A stretch of 64,000 nt of DNA from Robiginitalea aurantiaca (GCF_030380815.1 NZ_JAUDUY010000002.1:186001-250000), one strand, 5' to 3'; counted from the stretch's first letter, positions 29,571-37,917 are shown. The notes: generated from the sequence alone by a model not told the origin. Made by a program: numbers and translations.

Positions 29571-30434
29571 TCATGTCTGTGGCACCCCTGATGGCGGGAT
29601 AACCATAAAAGGGATTCGGGTATAAAACCCAATCTGGTCAATCAATGGGGTAACCAGGAGGTTTTCCAGGAACGTGTGCTCATTTCGAACTAGAATCAAT
29701 AATTGAACAGGGGTTTGCTCTGCAAACCGGTTAATGGCCCCAACGATATCCCCTTCTCCCGTTTCGTGCATTTCCCATGTATAGGAAGTCAGAAGCTCGG
29801 TGAGCTGTGCCTTGCCCCGCTCTCGTTCAGGTTTGGCATCTGCCTGTGTATACGCGTGTAACACATGCAGAAATACCCCGGGTTTCCGCAAAAGAAATTT
29901 TAAGGCCTCCAGGGGCAACTTTTCGTAATCCGGTTTAAAATCGGTTGGAAACAAGAGGTGTTCCATAGAGCTTACTTCGGCTCCCTCCGGGACGACGAGC
30001 ACCGGACAACTCGCTTTGTGTAAAACCTGAACGGCATGGGTGCCGAAGAGGACCTCGCGAGCCCCCGTGGCTCCCTGTGTGCCCATCACAATCAAATCCA
30101 GTACTTCTTTTTTGCCCATTTCATTGAGTTCCTCCGCAAGTGAATTAAAGGCCGCATGGGTCATAAACTCATGTTTTTTATCCGCATACTGAAGCAGCAT
30201 TTTTTTATGTTTCTCCAGCTTTTTAAGCACGCGCTCCTGGTAGAAATCGCCAAGGCCGATCTGACCAGGGCTGTGCAGCAAATACTCCGCCCTGTAGAAT
30301 GCGGGGGTATAGGTATGTGTGAGGTAGAAGGTGCACTCCTCCCCGGCAAATAATTCCATAGCAAAACGCGTCGCCTTTAGGGCGTTTTCAGAAAAATCAG
30401 TTGGAATGGCAATTCGAAACCCCATAGTAGTCAT
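29571..30434 (-). CDS. Universal stress protein, tandem UspA domains
   Basis: 287 aa. The first UspA domain (about 1-150) carries the ATP-binding signature 'GTQGATGAREVLFGTHAVQVLHKASCPVLVVP' (G-x2-G-x9-G-T/S pattern); the second (about 155-280) is degenerate and lacks the full G-x2-G-x9-G signature. Such proteins bind ATP and are induced by starvation and stress. A start at ATG 30434 or at ATG 30425 (MGFRIAIPTDFS) fits equally. It is the first gene of an operon with the baeRF-like, ATP-cone nuclease and beta-CASP genes, and its promoter faces that of thioredoxin across a single Crp/Fnr-like site. Confidence 0.92.
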   Translation of the reverse strand: MTTMGFRIAIPTDFSENALKATRFAMELFAGEECTFYLTHTYTPAFYRAEYLLHSPGQIGLGDFYQERVLKKLEKHKKMLLQYADKKHEFMTHAAFNSLAEELNEMGKKEVLDLIVMGTQGATGAREVLFGTHAVQVLHKASCPVLVVPEGAEVSSMEHLLFPTDFKPDYEKLPLEALKFLLRKPGVFLHVLHAYTQADAKPERERGKAQLTELLTSYTWEMHETGEGDIVGAINRFAEQTPVQLLILVRNEHTFLENLLVTPLIDQIGFYTRIPFMVIPPSGVPQT

Positions 30435-30448
30435 TTTAGTTATCGTCC

Positions 30449-30523
30449 TAAATTTACAAAAAGCATCGGGGCACCTATATGACTTACATCATTGTTTAAG
30501 CTCTTTGGGAATGTCTACTTTTA
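30449..30523. promoter_or_regulatory. Divergent usp/trx promoter pair around one Crp/Fnr-type site
   Basis: The palindrome ATGACTTACATCAT (30479-30492) lies between TAAATTTA (30449-30456, for usp on the minus strand) and TACTTTTA (30516-30523, for trx on the plus strand). The distances from the palindrome centre to the two -7 centres are 33 and 34 bp, almost symmetric, so one activator could drive both operons. Confidence 0.65.
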
Positions 30524-30541
30524 TACTGATATTAAAGTATT

Positions 30542-30847
30542 ATGAAAGGTTCTTTCAACAAAATCATTCAATCCGAGACACCGGTACTTATCGATTTCTA
30601 TGCAGACTGGTGCGCACCCTGCAAAATGCTGACTCCCATCCTGAAGGATGTAAAGCAGGAATTGGGGGATCGCATCAAAATTGTGAAGATCGATGTGGAC
30701 AGCAATTCAAATATCGCAGGGCGGTATCAGATTCGGGGCGTACCAACCATGATTCTGTTCAAAAGGGGGGAAATACGATGGAGAAAATCCGGGGTTTTGC
30801 CTAAAGATGCATTGCTTCAGGAACTGCGACCCCTGCTCGAATCCTGA
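30542..30847 (+). CDS. trxA: Thioredoxin
   Basis: 101 aa, the usual size. The active site W-C-A-P-C-K is in 'FYADWCAPCKMLTPIL' and the cis-proline loop in 'RGVPTMILFKRGE'. No signal peptide, so cytoplasmic. It begins 50 bp after a Crp/Fnr-like site and heads an apparent operon of HlyD-like lipoprotein, ABC permease and ATPase (40, -1 and 9 bp spacing). This context, and its divergence from usp, suggest a stress-induced thioredoxin rather than the housekeeping copy. Confidence 0.97.
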   Translation: MKGSFNKIIQSETPVLIDFYADWCAPCKMLTPILKDVKQELGDRIKIVKIDVDSNSNIAGRYQIRGVPTMILFKRGEIRWRKSGVLPKDALLQELRPLLES

Positions 30848-30887
30848 TTACCCGTACAGATTACGCTTTTTTTAAGTTGATAATCCT

Positions 30888-32006
30888 ATGAAATCAACAC
30901 AACTGAGGTTCGTATCGCCATCCGCAAAAGGGCTTACACTTTTGTTATTCCTGCTCTGTCTCACCATATCCTGCGGGCCTGACCAGGAGTCCATCCTGCC
31001 GGAAAAACAAAACATTACCTCATCGGTCTATGCCTCGGTAACTATCTGGCCGGACAGCATGTACCGAGTCTACGCTTCGGTAAGTGGTATTTTGGAACAA
31101 AACCTCGTCGAAGAAGGAAATTTGATCAGTACAGGGGCTCCCCTACTCCATATCACCGATGCCACACCCCGATTGACTTCGGAAAATGCGCGCTTGCAAA
31201 TGGAGCTGGCAGAACAATACTACACCGGGGCTTCCACCCCCTTAAAGGACCTGGAGGTGCGTATTCAAACCGCGGAACTCACCTTTCGGGACGATTCGGT
31301 CAATTTCAGGCGACAGGAAAAACTGTGGTCCCAAAATATCGGGTCCCTCTCTACCTATGAAAACCGCAAATTGGCCTACGAACGTTCCCGAAACCAGCTA
31401 CAGCAATTGCGCAGTGAATACAACAGGCTTCAAAAAGAACTGAAAACTCAGATGATCCAGGCGCAGAACACCTACAGGTCCAGTTTGGTGAGTGCGGCGG
31501 ACTATACGGTACGCAGTACCATAGACGGTAAAGTGTACGCCCTTTACAAAGAGGCGGGGGAGGGAGTCCTCCCGAATGAACCCCTGGCACTCATTGGCAG
31601 CCCGGATGTTTTCCTGGCCGAACTCCTTGTGGATGAAGTTGACATTGTGCAAATCAAAACCGGGCAGCTGGCCCTTATTAGTCTGGATGCGTACCCCAGC
31701 ACCATTTTTGAAACCCGCATAGTTAAGATTTATCCCCAGAAGGATGAACGCTCACAGACCTTTAAGGTGGAAGCCCAGTTTGAAAGTGCCCCGGAAATCC
31801 TGTATCCCGGCCTTTCCGGGGAGGCCAATATTGTCATCGGACAAAGGAAGGGAGCGCTTACCATACCCAAAAGCTTTTTAATTGGAGAGGACAGCGTGCG
31901 CACTACCCGGGGAATACGCAAAGTGGTTACTGGCCTCGAAACCCTGGATCGCATTGAAATTATAGAGGGAATTGACGTCTCTACGGAACTCTTAAGACCC
32001 CGGTAA
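30888..32006 (+). CDS. HlyD/MacA-type periplasmic adaptor lipoprotein
   Basis: 372 aa. Lipoprotein leader ends 'CLTISC' (lipobox T-I-S-C). A lipoyl half-motif 'VYASVSGILEQNLVEEGNLISTGAPLLHI' is followed by a coiled-coil hairpin (about 95-190), the second half 'VRSTIDGKVYALYKEAGEGVLPNEPLALIG' and the barrel domain. Such adaptors link inner-membrane ABC pumps to the outer membrane. It precedes the FtsX/MacB-like permease by a 1-bp TAATG overlap, so the three genes 31-34 kb form an export or lipoprotein-trafficking system of the MacAB kind. Confidence 0.9.
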   Translation: MKSTQLRFVSPSAKGLTLLLFLLCLTISCGPDQESILPEKQNITSSVYASVTIWPDSMYRVYASVSGILEQNLVEEGNLISTGAPLLHITDATPRLTSENARLQMELAEQYYTGASTPLKDLEVRIQTAELTFRDDSVNFRRQEKLWSQNIGSLSTYENRKLAYERSRNQLQQLRSEYNRLQKELKTQMIQAQNTYRSSLVSAADYTVRSTIDGKVYALYKEAGEGVLPNEPLALIGSPDVFLAELLVDEVDIVQIKTGQLALISLDAYPSTIFETRIVKIYPQKDERSQTFKVEAQFESAPEILYPGLSGEANIVIGQRKGALTIPKSFLIGEDSVRTTRGIRKVVTGLETLDRIEIIEGIDVSTELLRPR

Positions 32007-33268
32007 TGAAGCAATGGCCGCTCATCCTGAGTATTGCACGGACGCATCTGCTGACCAAGATGAAATCCACTGTGACCGCAGCCCTGGGGGTTACCTTTGG
32101 AATTGGGGCATACATCACTCTGGTCAGTTTTATGACGGGACTCAATACCATGCTGGACGATTTGATCCTCAATCAAACCCCGCATATCCATTTGTATAAC
32201 GAGGTACAGCCCAGCGAGGTACAGCCGGTAAACCAGTATGCCCTTTTTGGTGATGACCTTTTGCAGATTCGCTCGGTTAAACCCAAAAAAGGACAACTGA
32301 AAATACACAATGCCCAGCCCATCCTGAAAAACCTCAAATCCAGCAAGGGCGTGGTCGGGGCCACCCCTCAGTTACGGGCACAAATCTTTTACCTGTCAGG
32401 CGCCCAAAACCTGGGGGGCGTTTTGGTAGGAATGGATATTCTAGAGGAGGAGCGGATTTCAAACCTCGGGGATTATATCATAGCCGGGAGCCCCAGTGCC
32501 CTTTCGAATTCCGACAACGGGATCATCCTGGGCATTGGTCTTTTAGAGAAAATGTCATTGCGGATGGGGGACCGTGTTCAGGTAAGCACCCCGGAAGGCA
32601 CTGTATTCCCTCTGCGGATTGTAGGGATTTATCAAAGTGGCCTGGCCGATATCGACAATACACAGAGCCTTGTCAATCTTGAGACTGCCCAACGCATTAT
32701 GGGGGAAGCCTCCAACTATATTACCGACATTCACATCAAACTTTCCGATATCCGCCAGGCCCCCGCAATGGCCAGGCAGCTGCAGGCCCAGTACAAGGTT
32801 AAAGCGCGGGATATTCAGGATGCCAACGCCCAGTTTGAAACCGGAACCACCATTCGTAATCTGATCACCTATGCCGTATCCATTACCCTGCTGATTGTCG
32901 CAGGATTTGGGATCTATAACATCCTCAATATGCTGATCTATGAAAAAATGAATGATATCGCCATCCTTAAAGCTACCGGTTTTTCCGGGTTGGACGTACA
33001 GAATATTTTTATGAGCCAGGCACTTTTAATCGGGCTGATCGGCGGGTTATCAGGTCTGATTCTGGGCTTTGGCCTCAGCCATCTGATCGATTCCCTGCCC
33101 TTTGAAACCGAAGCTTTGCCCACGATCGATACTTTTCCGGTGAATCACAATCCCTTGTATTACGTGATCGGGATTACCTTTGCCCTGCTTTCGACCTTTG
33201 TTGCGGGATACCTGCCTTCAGCGAAGGCTAAAAAAATCGATCCCGTACAGATCATTCGCGGAAATTAA
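32006..33268 (+). CDS. ABC transporter permease, MacB/LolE-FtsX family
   Basis: 420 aa. One N-terminal membrane segment (about 20-40) is followed by a large periplasmic region (about 45-280) and three C-terminal membrane segments (about 285-310, 335-360, 385-410), the topology of the MacB/LolCE group. The ending 'GYLPSAKAKKIDPVQIIRGN' is typical of this family. It works with the ATPase encoded 9 bp downstream and the adaptor overlapping upstream. Substrate unknown. Confidence 0.92.
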   Translation: MKQWPLILSIARTHLLTKMKSTVTAALGVTFGIGAYITLVSFMTGLNTMLDDLILNQTPHIHLYNEVQPSEVQPVNQYALFGDDLLQIRSVKPKKGQLKIHNAQPILKNLKSSKGVVGATPQLRAQIFYLSGAQNLGGVLVGMDILEEERISNLGDYIIAGSPSALSNSDNGIILGIGLLEKMSLRMGDRVQVSTPEGTVFPLRIVGIYQSGLADIDNTQSLVNLETAQRIMGEASNYITDIHIKLSDIRQAPAMARQLQAQYKVKARDIQDANAQFETGTTIRNLITYAVSITLLIVAGFGIYNILNMLIYEKMNDIAILKATGFSGLDVQNIFMSQALLIGLIGGLSGLILGFGLSHLIDSLPFETEALPTIDTFPVNHNPLYYVIGITFALLSTFVAGYLPSAKAKKIDPVQIIRGN

Positions 33269-33277
33269 AACCAGGTT

Positions 33278-33958
33278 ATGAGCGCAGTTCTGGAGGCCAG
33301 AAATATCGACAAATTCTTTCGGAAGCCCGTGGAATACCACGTGCTGAAAGATATTAGTTTTGTGCTTCCCGAGGGGCAGTTTACCAGTATCATAGGCAAA
33401 TCGGGGTCGGGAAAATCTACCCTGCTCTATATTCTCTCCACCATGGATACGGACTATGAAGGATCCCTTTACCTTAAGGGTGATCTCATTACAGGAAGTT
33501 CCTATAAGCATCTCGCCAGTCTCAGAAATGAGTATATCGGTTTCGTCTTTCAGTTCCATTACCTCTTGCTGGAATTTACAGTTTTGGATAACGTTATGTT
33601 GCCCGCTTTGAAACTCGGCGTAAAATCGGTCGAAGAAATTCGTTACGACGCCATGGAAAAACTGCGGATGCTCCATATCGATAAACTGGCCCTAAAAAGG
33701 GCGTCCCGGATTTCAGGGGGTGAAAAACAGCGGGTAGCTATTGCGCGTGCACTGATCAATAATCCCGCTATCCTAATGGGGGACGAGCCCACAGGAAATC
33801 TGGACAGTTATAATTCGGAAAATGTATTTCAGATTTTTAAACAGCTTAGGGAAGAAGAAGGCCTTTCCCTTTTGGTCGTAACCCATGACCAGGATTTTGC
33901 CCACAGAACTGACCGCATTCTGGAAATGGAAGACGGCCGGATTATCAACGGGAATTAA
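33278..33958 (+). CDS. ABC transporter ATP-binding protein, MacB/LolD type
   Basis: 226 aa. Walker A is 'GKSGSGKST' (about 38-46), the signature is 'RISGGEKQR', Walker B 'AILMGDEPTGNLD' and the His switch 'LLVVTHDQ'. It energises the preceding permease. It ends the trx-led operon and converges with the cbpM gene 10 bp away. Confidence 0.95.
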   Translation: MSAVLEARNIDKFFRKPVEYHVLKDISFVLPEGQFTSIIGKSGSGKSTLLYILSTMDTDYEGSLYLKGDLITGSSYKHLASLRNEYIGFVFQFHYLLLEFTVLDNVMLPALKLGVKSVEEIRYDAMEKLRMLHIDKLALKRASRISGGEKQRVAIARALINNPAILMGDEPTGNLDSYNSENVFQIFKQLREEEGLSLLVVTHDQDFAHRTDRILEMEDGRIINGN

Positions 33959-33968
33959 GTCCTGTGGA

Positions 33969-34259
33969 TTACTCCCATCGATTGAGGCGACGACGCAATT
34001 CAAGCACCTCTTCCTGAAGCACCTCCATCCTGTTGAGCAGGTGGTCAACTGCCAGGAGTCCCTGCGGACTGATCTCCAAATCCCTGTGAAGTCGTACGAG
34101 TCTTTCCAACCTGCGAAGGTCCCTTTTTGGGATCACACGTTCGGATTCCACCTCCCGAATATCGATGAGTTCTATTTCGTGAAGTGAAACCAAAAAAGAC
34201 TCTTCCAGGGCGTGACCCTTGCAAAAATCCGTGATGCGTATATATTTTTTCACATTCAT
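33969..34259 (-). CDS. cbpM: Chaperone modulator CbpM
   Basis: 96 aa from ATG 34259 (an upstream in-frame start adds 11 residues with no family character and would run back into the DnaJ gene). The opening 'KYIRITDFCKGHALEESFLVSLHEIELI' is typical of CbpM/MerR-like HTH proteins that bind the J-domain of CbpA and modulate it; the rest is a helical coiled coil ('HLLNRMEVLQEEVLELRRRLNR'). It follows the DnaJ-like gene by 4 bp, which supports the assignment. Confidence 0.88.
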   Translation of the reverse strand: MNVKKYIRITDFCKGHALEESFLVSLHEIELIDIREVESERVIPKRDLRRLERLVRLHRDLEISPQGLLAVDHLLNRMEVLQEEVLELRRRLNRWE

Positions 34260-34263
34260 AAAG

Positions 34264-35160
34264 TTAGAGATTTGTGGCCTTAAGCGATTCAAAAAGCCGT
34301 TTCTGTTCCTCTGTGAGGTGCCTGGGCAGGGTGACCTCGTAGGTAATAAACAAGTTCCCGAACTCCCCTTCCTTTTTATATTTTGGGAATCCCTTGCCCG
34401 TGAGCTTCACCCGGGTATTGTTCTGGCTAAGCGGCTTTACTTTTAACTTAGCCTTGCCATCGAAGGTGTCCACCGTAAGATCGCCCCCAAGAACGGCTGT
34501 GGTTAGCGGCACAGCAACCGATTTGTACAGATTGGATCCGTCCCTCCGAAATCCGGTTGTATTCCGAATCTCAAAAGTAAGGTAGAGATCTCCTTTGGGG
34601 CCTCCGTTGATCCCGGGGCCTCCATATCCCTTTATCCGAATCGTTTGTCCATCTTCTATCCCGGCGGGAATCGTTATCCGGATATTCCGATCGCCGACCG
34701 TAAGGGTTCGTTTATGGGTTTTAAATGCATCTCTGAGATCGAGTTGAAGGTTGGCATTGTAGTCCTGCCCTTTGAACCCTCTTCCCCTGCCCTGTCCGCT
34801 TCGGCCGGAGGTGAACCCTCCAAACATCGATTCAAAGAAATCAGAAAAGTCCCCTTCCTGCCCGGTGGAATAGGTGTACTGACCGGCATCCCCTGAAGGG
34901 CCCCTGGATTTCCTGGCCTTTTCGAATTCTTCGGCGTGCATCCAGTCTTTCCCATACTGGTCGTATTTTTTCCGCTTCTCCGGGTCGCTGAGGACTTCGT
35001 GCGCCTCATTGGCCTGTTTGAATTTCAGTTCTGCATTCGAATCGTTCGGGTTCAGGTCCGGGTGGTACTTCCGGGCCATCTTCCGGTAGGCAGCCTTTAT
35101 TTCCTTGGCCGTTGCAGTGGAAGGTATTCCCAGTACGTTGTAGTAATCGATAAAATCCAT
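34264..35160 (-). CDS. cbpA: Curved DNA-binding/DnaJ-type co-chaperone CbpA
   Basis: 298 aa. The J-domain (about 4-70) has the Hsp70-activating H-P-D at 33-35; there is a Gly/Phe-rich linker (about 75-130), then the C-terminal substrate-binding domains (about 135-290) and no zinc-finger cysteines, so it is the type II DnaJ/CbpA form. It would assist DnaK in folding during stress. It lies between the TauE-like gene (67 bp) and cbpM (4 bp), all in one direction. Confidence 0.95.
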   Translation of the reverse strand: MDFIDYYNVLGIPSTATAKEIKAAYRKMARKYHPDLNPNDSNAELKFKQANEAHEVLSDPEKRKKYDQYGKDWMHAEEFEKARKSRGPSGDAGQYTYSTGQEGDFSDFFESMFGGFTSGRSGQGRGRGFKGQDYNANLQLDLRDAFKTHKRTLTVGDRNIRITIPAGIEDGQTIRIKGYGGPGINGGPKGDLYLTFEIRNTTGFRRDGSNLYKSVAVPLTTAVLGGDLTVDTFDGKAKLKVKPLSQNNTRVKLTGKGFPKYKKEGEFGNLFITYEVTLPRHLTEEQKRLFESLKATNL

Positions 35161-35227
35161 AAATGCGTATCGCAGTTAGTTTTAAAAAGTCTGAATCGGG
35201 GCTGTCTGCCACCTGCTGTTCCCAGTT

Positions 35228-36010
35228 TCAACTTCCCAGTGCAACCTCCCCTGCTGACCCACCGGGGTCTATTTGAAGGCCGAACAGATGGACTACCAAG
35301 GTTATCAAACCAATGAACAACAATAAAAGTAGTACGTTTTGCTGAAACTTCTTCTGGGAAATCTTCTCAAGGATGCGCTTTCCTGCATAGGTGCCCACTA
35401 GGCTGACAACAATCAGGATAGGGATCAGGTATAGATCGTGCTGGTGTACATACCCGTTATAAAAATAGACCACGGACCGGCTGAGGTCTATGCCCAGGTC
35501 AATGGTAGCAGAAGTGGCTATAAAAATGTCTTTTTTAAGTCTGAAGGCAGCCATGGTAGCGCCACGGATAGCACCTCCGGTACCCAGCAAACCGGCCATC
35601 AGGCCTGAAACCACTCCCCCGGTTATGGCGTTTTTTTTGGTTGCCCGGATCCTGAGGGTCTTATGGACCAGGAACAACACACTAAAAGCAATCAGGAAAA
35701 TCCCCAGTGAAAGCCCAAGATACCTGGGATTCGCAAACCTGCTCAGAACCCCCCCGAGAACCACGAAGACCACGGCGGGTATCCCCAGATACAATAGCAA
35801 ATGCCTGTCGATACCCTTTCTGAAGAACCCGATCTTGGTCACGTTGCTGGACAGATGAAAAAGGGCCGTAACCCCTAACACGCTCTGGAAATCCATAAAA
35901 TAGCTGGCGACGGGAACAAAATAAACCGAGGATCCGAATCCTCCAACGGTCCCCAATATCTCCGCAACCAAAGCCAGGATGATAAACCATGGCAGGTACC
36001 GCATTAACAT
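35228..36010 (-). CDS. TauE/SafE family membrane permease
   Basis: 260 aa with about eight membrane segments. The family landmarks are two repeated glycine-rich halves: 'ILALVAEILGTVGGFGSSVYFVPVAS' near the start and 'AITGGVVSGLMAGLLGTGGAIRGA' in the middle. TauE/SafE proteins export or import sulfur-containing acids such as sulfite or sulfoacetate, and many have other substrates. It begins an apparent operon with cbpA and cbpM and is preceded by a Crp/Fnr-like site; its role in that operon is unknown. Confidence 0.9.
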   Translation of the reverse strand: MLMRYLPWFIILALVAEILGTVGGFGSSVYFVPVASYFMDFQSVLGVTALFHLSSNVTKIGFFRKGIDRHLLLYLGIPAVVFVVLGGVLSRFANPRYLGLSLGIFLIAFSVLFLVHKTLRIRATKKNAITGGVVSGLMAGLLGTGGAIRGATMAAFRLKKDIFIATSATIDLGIDLSRSVVYFYNGYVHQHDLYLIPILIVVSLVGTYAGKRILEKISQKKFQQNVLLLLLFIGLITLVVHLFGLQIDPGGSAGEVALGS

Positions 36011-36026
36011 GCTTTTTTCTTTGATT

Positions 36027-36070
36027 TAAAGGTACCTCCACCCGTATTAATGCCAACTGATTTTGGTCAG
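36027..36070 (-). promoter_or_regulatory. Crp/Fnr-type site and -7 element upstream of tauE/cbpA/cbpM
   Basis: CTGATTTTGGTCAG (36057-36070) is a palindrome fitting TGAY-N4-RTCA. On the minus strand TACCTTTA (36034-36027) has its centre exactly 33 bp away. The permease gene starts at 36010. Confidence 0.5.
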
Positions 36071-36115
36071 CTAGCTACAGGATCCGGCCCGGGATTTAAA
36101 TTTTCTTCCCTGAGG

Positions 36116-36148
36116 TTTGTACCAGTACGAAAAAGGGGGTTATATTTG
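36116..36148 (+). promoter_or_regulatory. Consensus promoter of tRNA-Leu
   Basis: TTTG (36116-36119), a 21-bp gap and TATATTTG (36141-36148), a full match to the Bacteroidota -33/-7 consensus. The tRNA begins 14 bp later. Confidence 0.75.
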
Positions 36149-36161
36149 TCCCGCTAATTAC

Positions 36162-36244
36162 GGCCACGTGGCGGAATTGGTAGACGCGCTACCTTGAGGG
36201 GGTAGTGTCCTACGGACGTGCTGGTTCGACTCCAGTCGTGGTCA
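36162..36244 (+). tRNA. tRNA-Leu (anticodon GAG)
   Basis: An 83-nt class II tRNA folds cleanly: acceptor GGCCACG/CGTGGTC (with one G-T pair), anticodon stem CTACC/GGTAG around the loop TTGAGGG (GAG), a long variable arm GTCC-TAC-GGAC typical of leucine tRNAs, and the T-arm CTGG-TTCGACT-CCAG. CCA is not encoded. It reads CUC (and CUU) codons and stands alone with its own promoter and terminator. Confidence 0.95.
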
Positions 36245-36257
36245 CTTAAAGTGTAAA

Positions 36258-36287
36258 CCCTGCTCTGAAGAGCGGGGTTTTCTTTTT
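36258..36287 (+). terminator. Terminator after tRNA-Leu
   Basis: CCCTGCTC (36258-36265) pairs with GAGCGGGG (36270-36277) with one T-G pair and a 4-nt loop, followed by TTTTCTTTTT (36278-36287). Confidence 0.85.
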
Positions 36288-36538
36288 CAGAACCGCCCCA
36301 GACACTTTCGGCCCCACGTTATGATGCATCGCAGTAATGTACCGCCACCGCCGGCGAAGCGTTCGCATTACCAGAGCGCCGCTGTTAAGTCCCCGCATTT
36401 ACACCTCGCCCTGAGTACCTGGGACGGTAAGAGAACTTTTGTGAAACAATGCCCCCCGATCCGAAGAATCTTAAGTTTTGAACCGGGCCGCATTTCAAAC
36501 TGAATCCGTACATTTAGCTTTAATTTTTCACAATAGAA

Positions 36539-37789
36539 ATGTCTAAAAATGTAGTCGTCATCGGCGGAGGGATAATGGGTCTGAATACGGCCTATTATCT
36601 TCACAAAGCCGGGCATCAGGTCGTAGTTCTGGATAAATCCGAGATGAACGGGGGGGCCTCCTATGTGAACGCCGGTTATTTGACCCCAAGTCATATTATA
36701 CCGCTTGCCGCCCCGGGTGTAATGGCCAAAGGACTGAAATGGATGTTTAACAGCAGCAGTCCTTTTTACCTCAAACCCCGGCTGGATTCGGATTTTCTTA
36801 AATGGGCATGGTACTTTCACAGAGCTTCCACACCCAAAAATGTGGCCAAGGCCATTCCTGTAATCGCCGAGATCAATGTTTTGAGCAAAGCGCTCTATGA
36901 AGAAATCCACCAAAGTGGGGACCTGGGGGATTTTCAACTGGAAAAAAAGGGCTTGCTCATGCTTTTCAAGTCCGAGCAGATGGGGCGTGAGGAACTGGAG
37001 GTTATGAAACGTGCCCTTGACCTGGGCCTGGAGGCCCGGGAACTATCCCTGGAGGAGCTGGGTAAAATGCAACCGGGATTGAATCGGGAAATACAGGGAG
37101 CCATCCACTATCAGTGCGATGCCCACACGACCCCAAACCAGATCATGGAAAGGTTTAAGTCGTTTCTACCCAATGCCGGGGTAGAAATCCACACCAAGAC
37201 GGAGGTAACCGCTTTCAGGTCCAGTGGAGCCATTTTAAAGGGAGTGGAAACCTCTAAAGGATACTTCAAGGCAGATGAGGTCGTACTGGCCTCAGGGGCA
37301 TGGAGCCCGTTACTGGGCAAACAACTTGGAATCAGACTGCCTCTGCAGGCAGGTAAAGGTTATCGGATCGATCTTTCCAGACCTACCCCTGTGCGCATCC
37401 CGGCAGTCCTGATGGAGGCCAAGGTGGCCATTACCCCAATGGATGGGTTTACCCGGCTGGCCGGGACTATGGAACTCTCAGGGATCAACAACGACATACG
37501 GAAGAACCGCGTAGAGGCCATAGCCCGCCTGACAGAGCAATACTATGACGAACTGCGTGTGGAGCCCAAAGAATTACAGGCTGCCGCATGTGGTCTCAGA
37601 CCCGTGACTCCGGATGGACTTCCCTATATCGGGCGGGTTCAGGCCTGGAAGAACCTGAGTCTGGCGACCGGGCACGCTATGATGGGGTGGAGCCTCGGCC
37701 CTGTTACAGGAAAACTCATTACAGAACTCATCTCGGGATCCCAACCTTCAATGTCCCTGGATCCTTTTCAGCCGGAGCGCAAATTTTAA
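36539..37789 (+). CDS. FAD-dependent amino-acid oxidoreductase, DadA-like
   Basis: 416 aa. The N-terminus is a FAD Rossmann motif 'NVVVIGGGIMGLNTAYYLHKAGHQVVVLDKS'; then the DAO-type 'GGASYVNAGYLTPSH' and the C-terminal 'AACGLRPVTPDGLPYIGRVQAWKNLSLATGHAMMGWSLGPVTGKLI', where 'PVTPDGLPYIG' and 'GHAMMGWSLGPVTGKL' are hallmarks of D-amino-acid dehydrogenases. It would oxidise a D-amino acid or imino acid with electrons passed to the respiratory chain. It is a single gene between tRNA-Leu and the carotenoid cluster. Confidence 0.9.
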   Translation: MSKNVVVIGGGIMGLNTAYYLHKAGHQVVVLDKSEMNGGASYVNAGYLTPSHIIPLAAPGVMAKGLKWMFNSSSPFYLKPRLDSDFLKWAWYFHRASTPKNVAKAIPVIAEINVLSKALYEEIHQSGDLGDFQLEKKGLLMLFKSEQMGREELEVMKRALDLGLEARELSLEELGKMQPGLNREIQGAIHYQCDAHTTPNQIMERFKSFLPNAGVEIHTKTEVTAFRSSGAILKGVETSKGYFKADEVVLASGAWSPLLGKQLGIRLPLQAGKGYRIDLSRPTPVRIPAVLMEAKVAITPMDGFTRLAGTMELSGINNDIRKNRVEAIARLTEQYYDELRVEPKELQAAACGLRPVTPDGLPYIGRVQAWKNLSLATGHAMMGWSLGPVTGKLITELISGSQPSMSLDPFQPERKF

Positions 37790-37900
37790 CTGAACTTCAA
37801 ATTCGGACGAATCCCGTATTCTCTGAATACAGGTCCTGTGTTTTACAGTGAATTAAGGATGTATGGATAATTTTAACGATTCCTAAAGGCCGGGTCTTTA

Positions 37901-37917
37901 TATTTTTGATACTTTTG
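37901..37917 (+). promoter_or_regulatory. Tandem -7 elements ahead of the carotenoid cluster
   Basis: TATTTTTG (37901-37908) and TACTTTTG (37910-37917) are both exact TAnnTTTG matches, 22-38 bp before the regulator's ATG at 37939. No convincing -33 element is seen for either, so activator dependence is possible. Confidence 0.5.

Noticed and set aside
31730-32308. A 192-codon minus-strand frame across the adaptor/permease junction
   Set aside because: It crosses two well-supported genes and its product has no recognisable features.
36321-36503. A 60-codon frame between tRNA-Leu and the DadA-like gene
   Set aside because: The composition is irregular (PPPP, many Arg/His/Ser), with no domain and no promoter; this 250-bp stretch looks noncoding.
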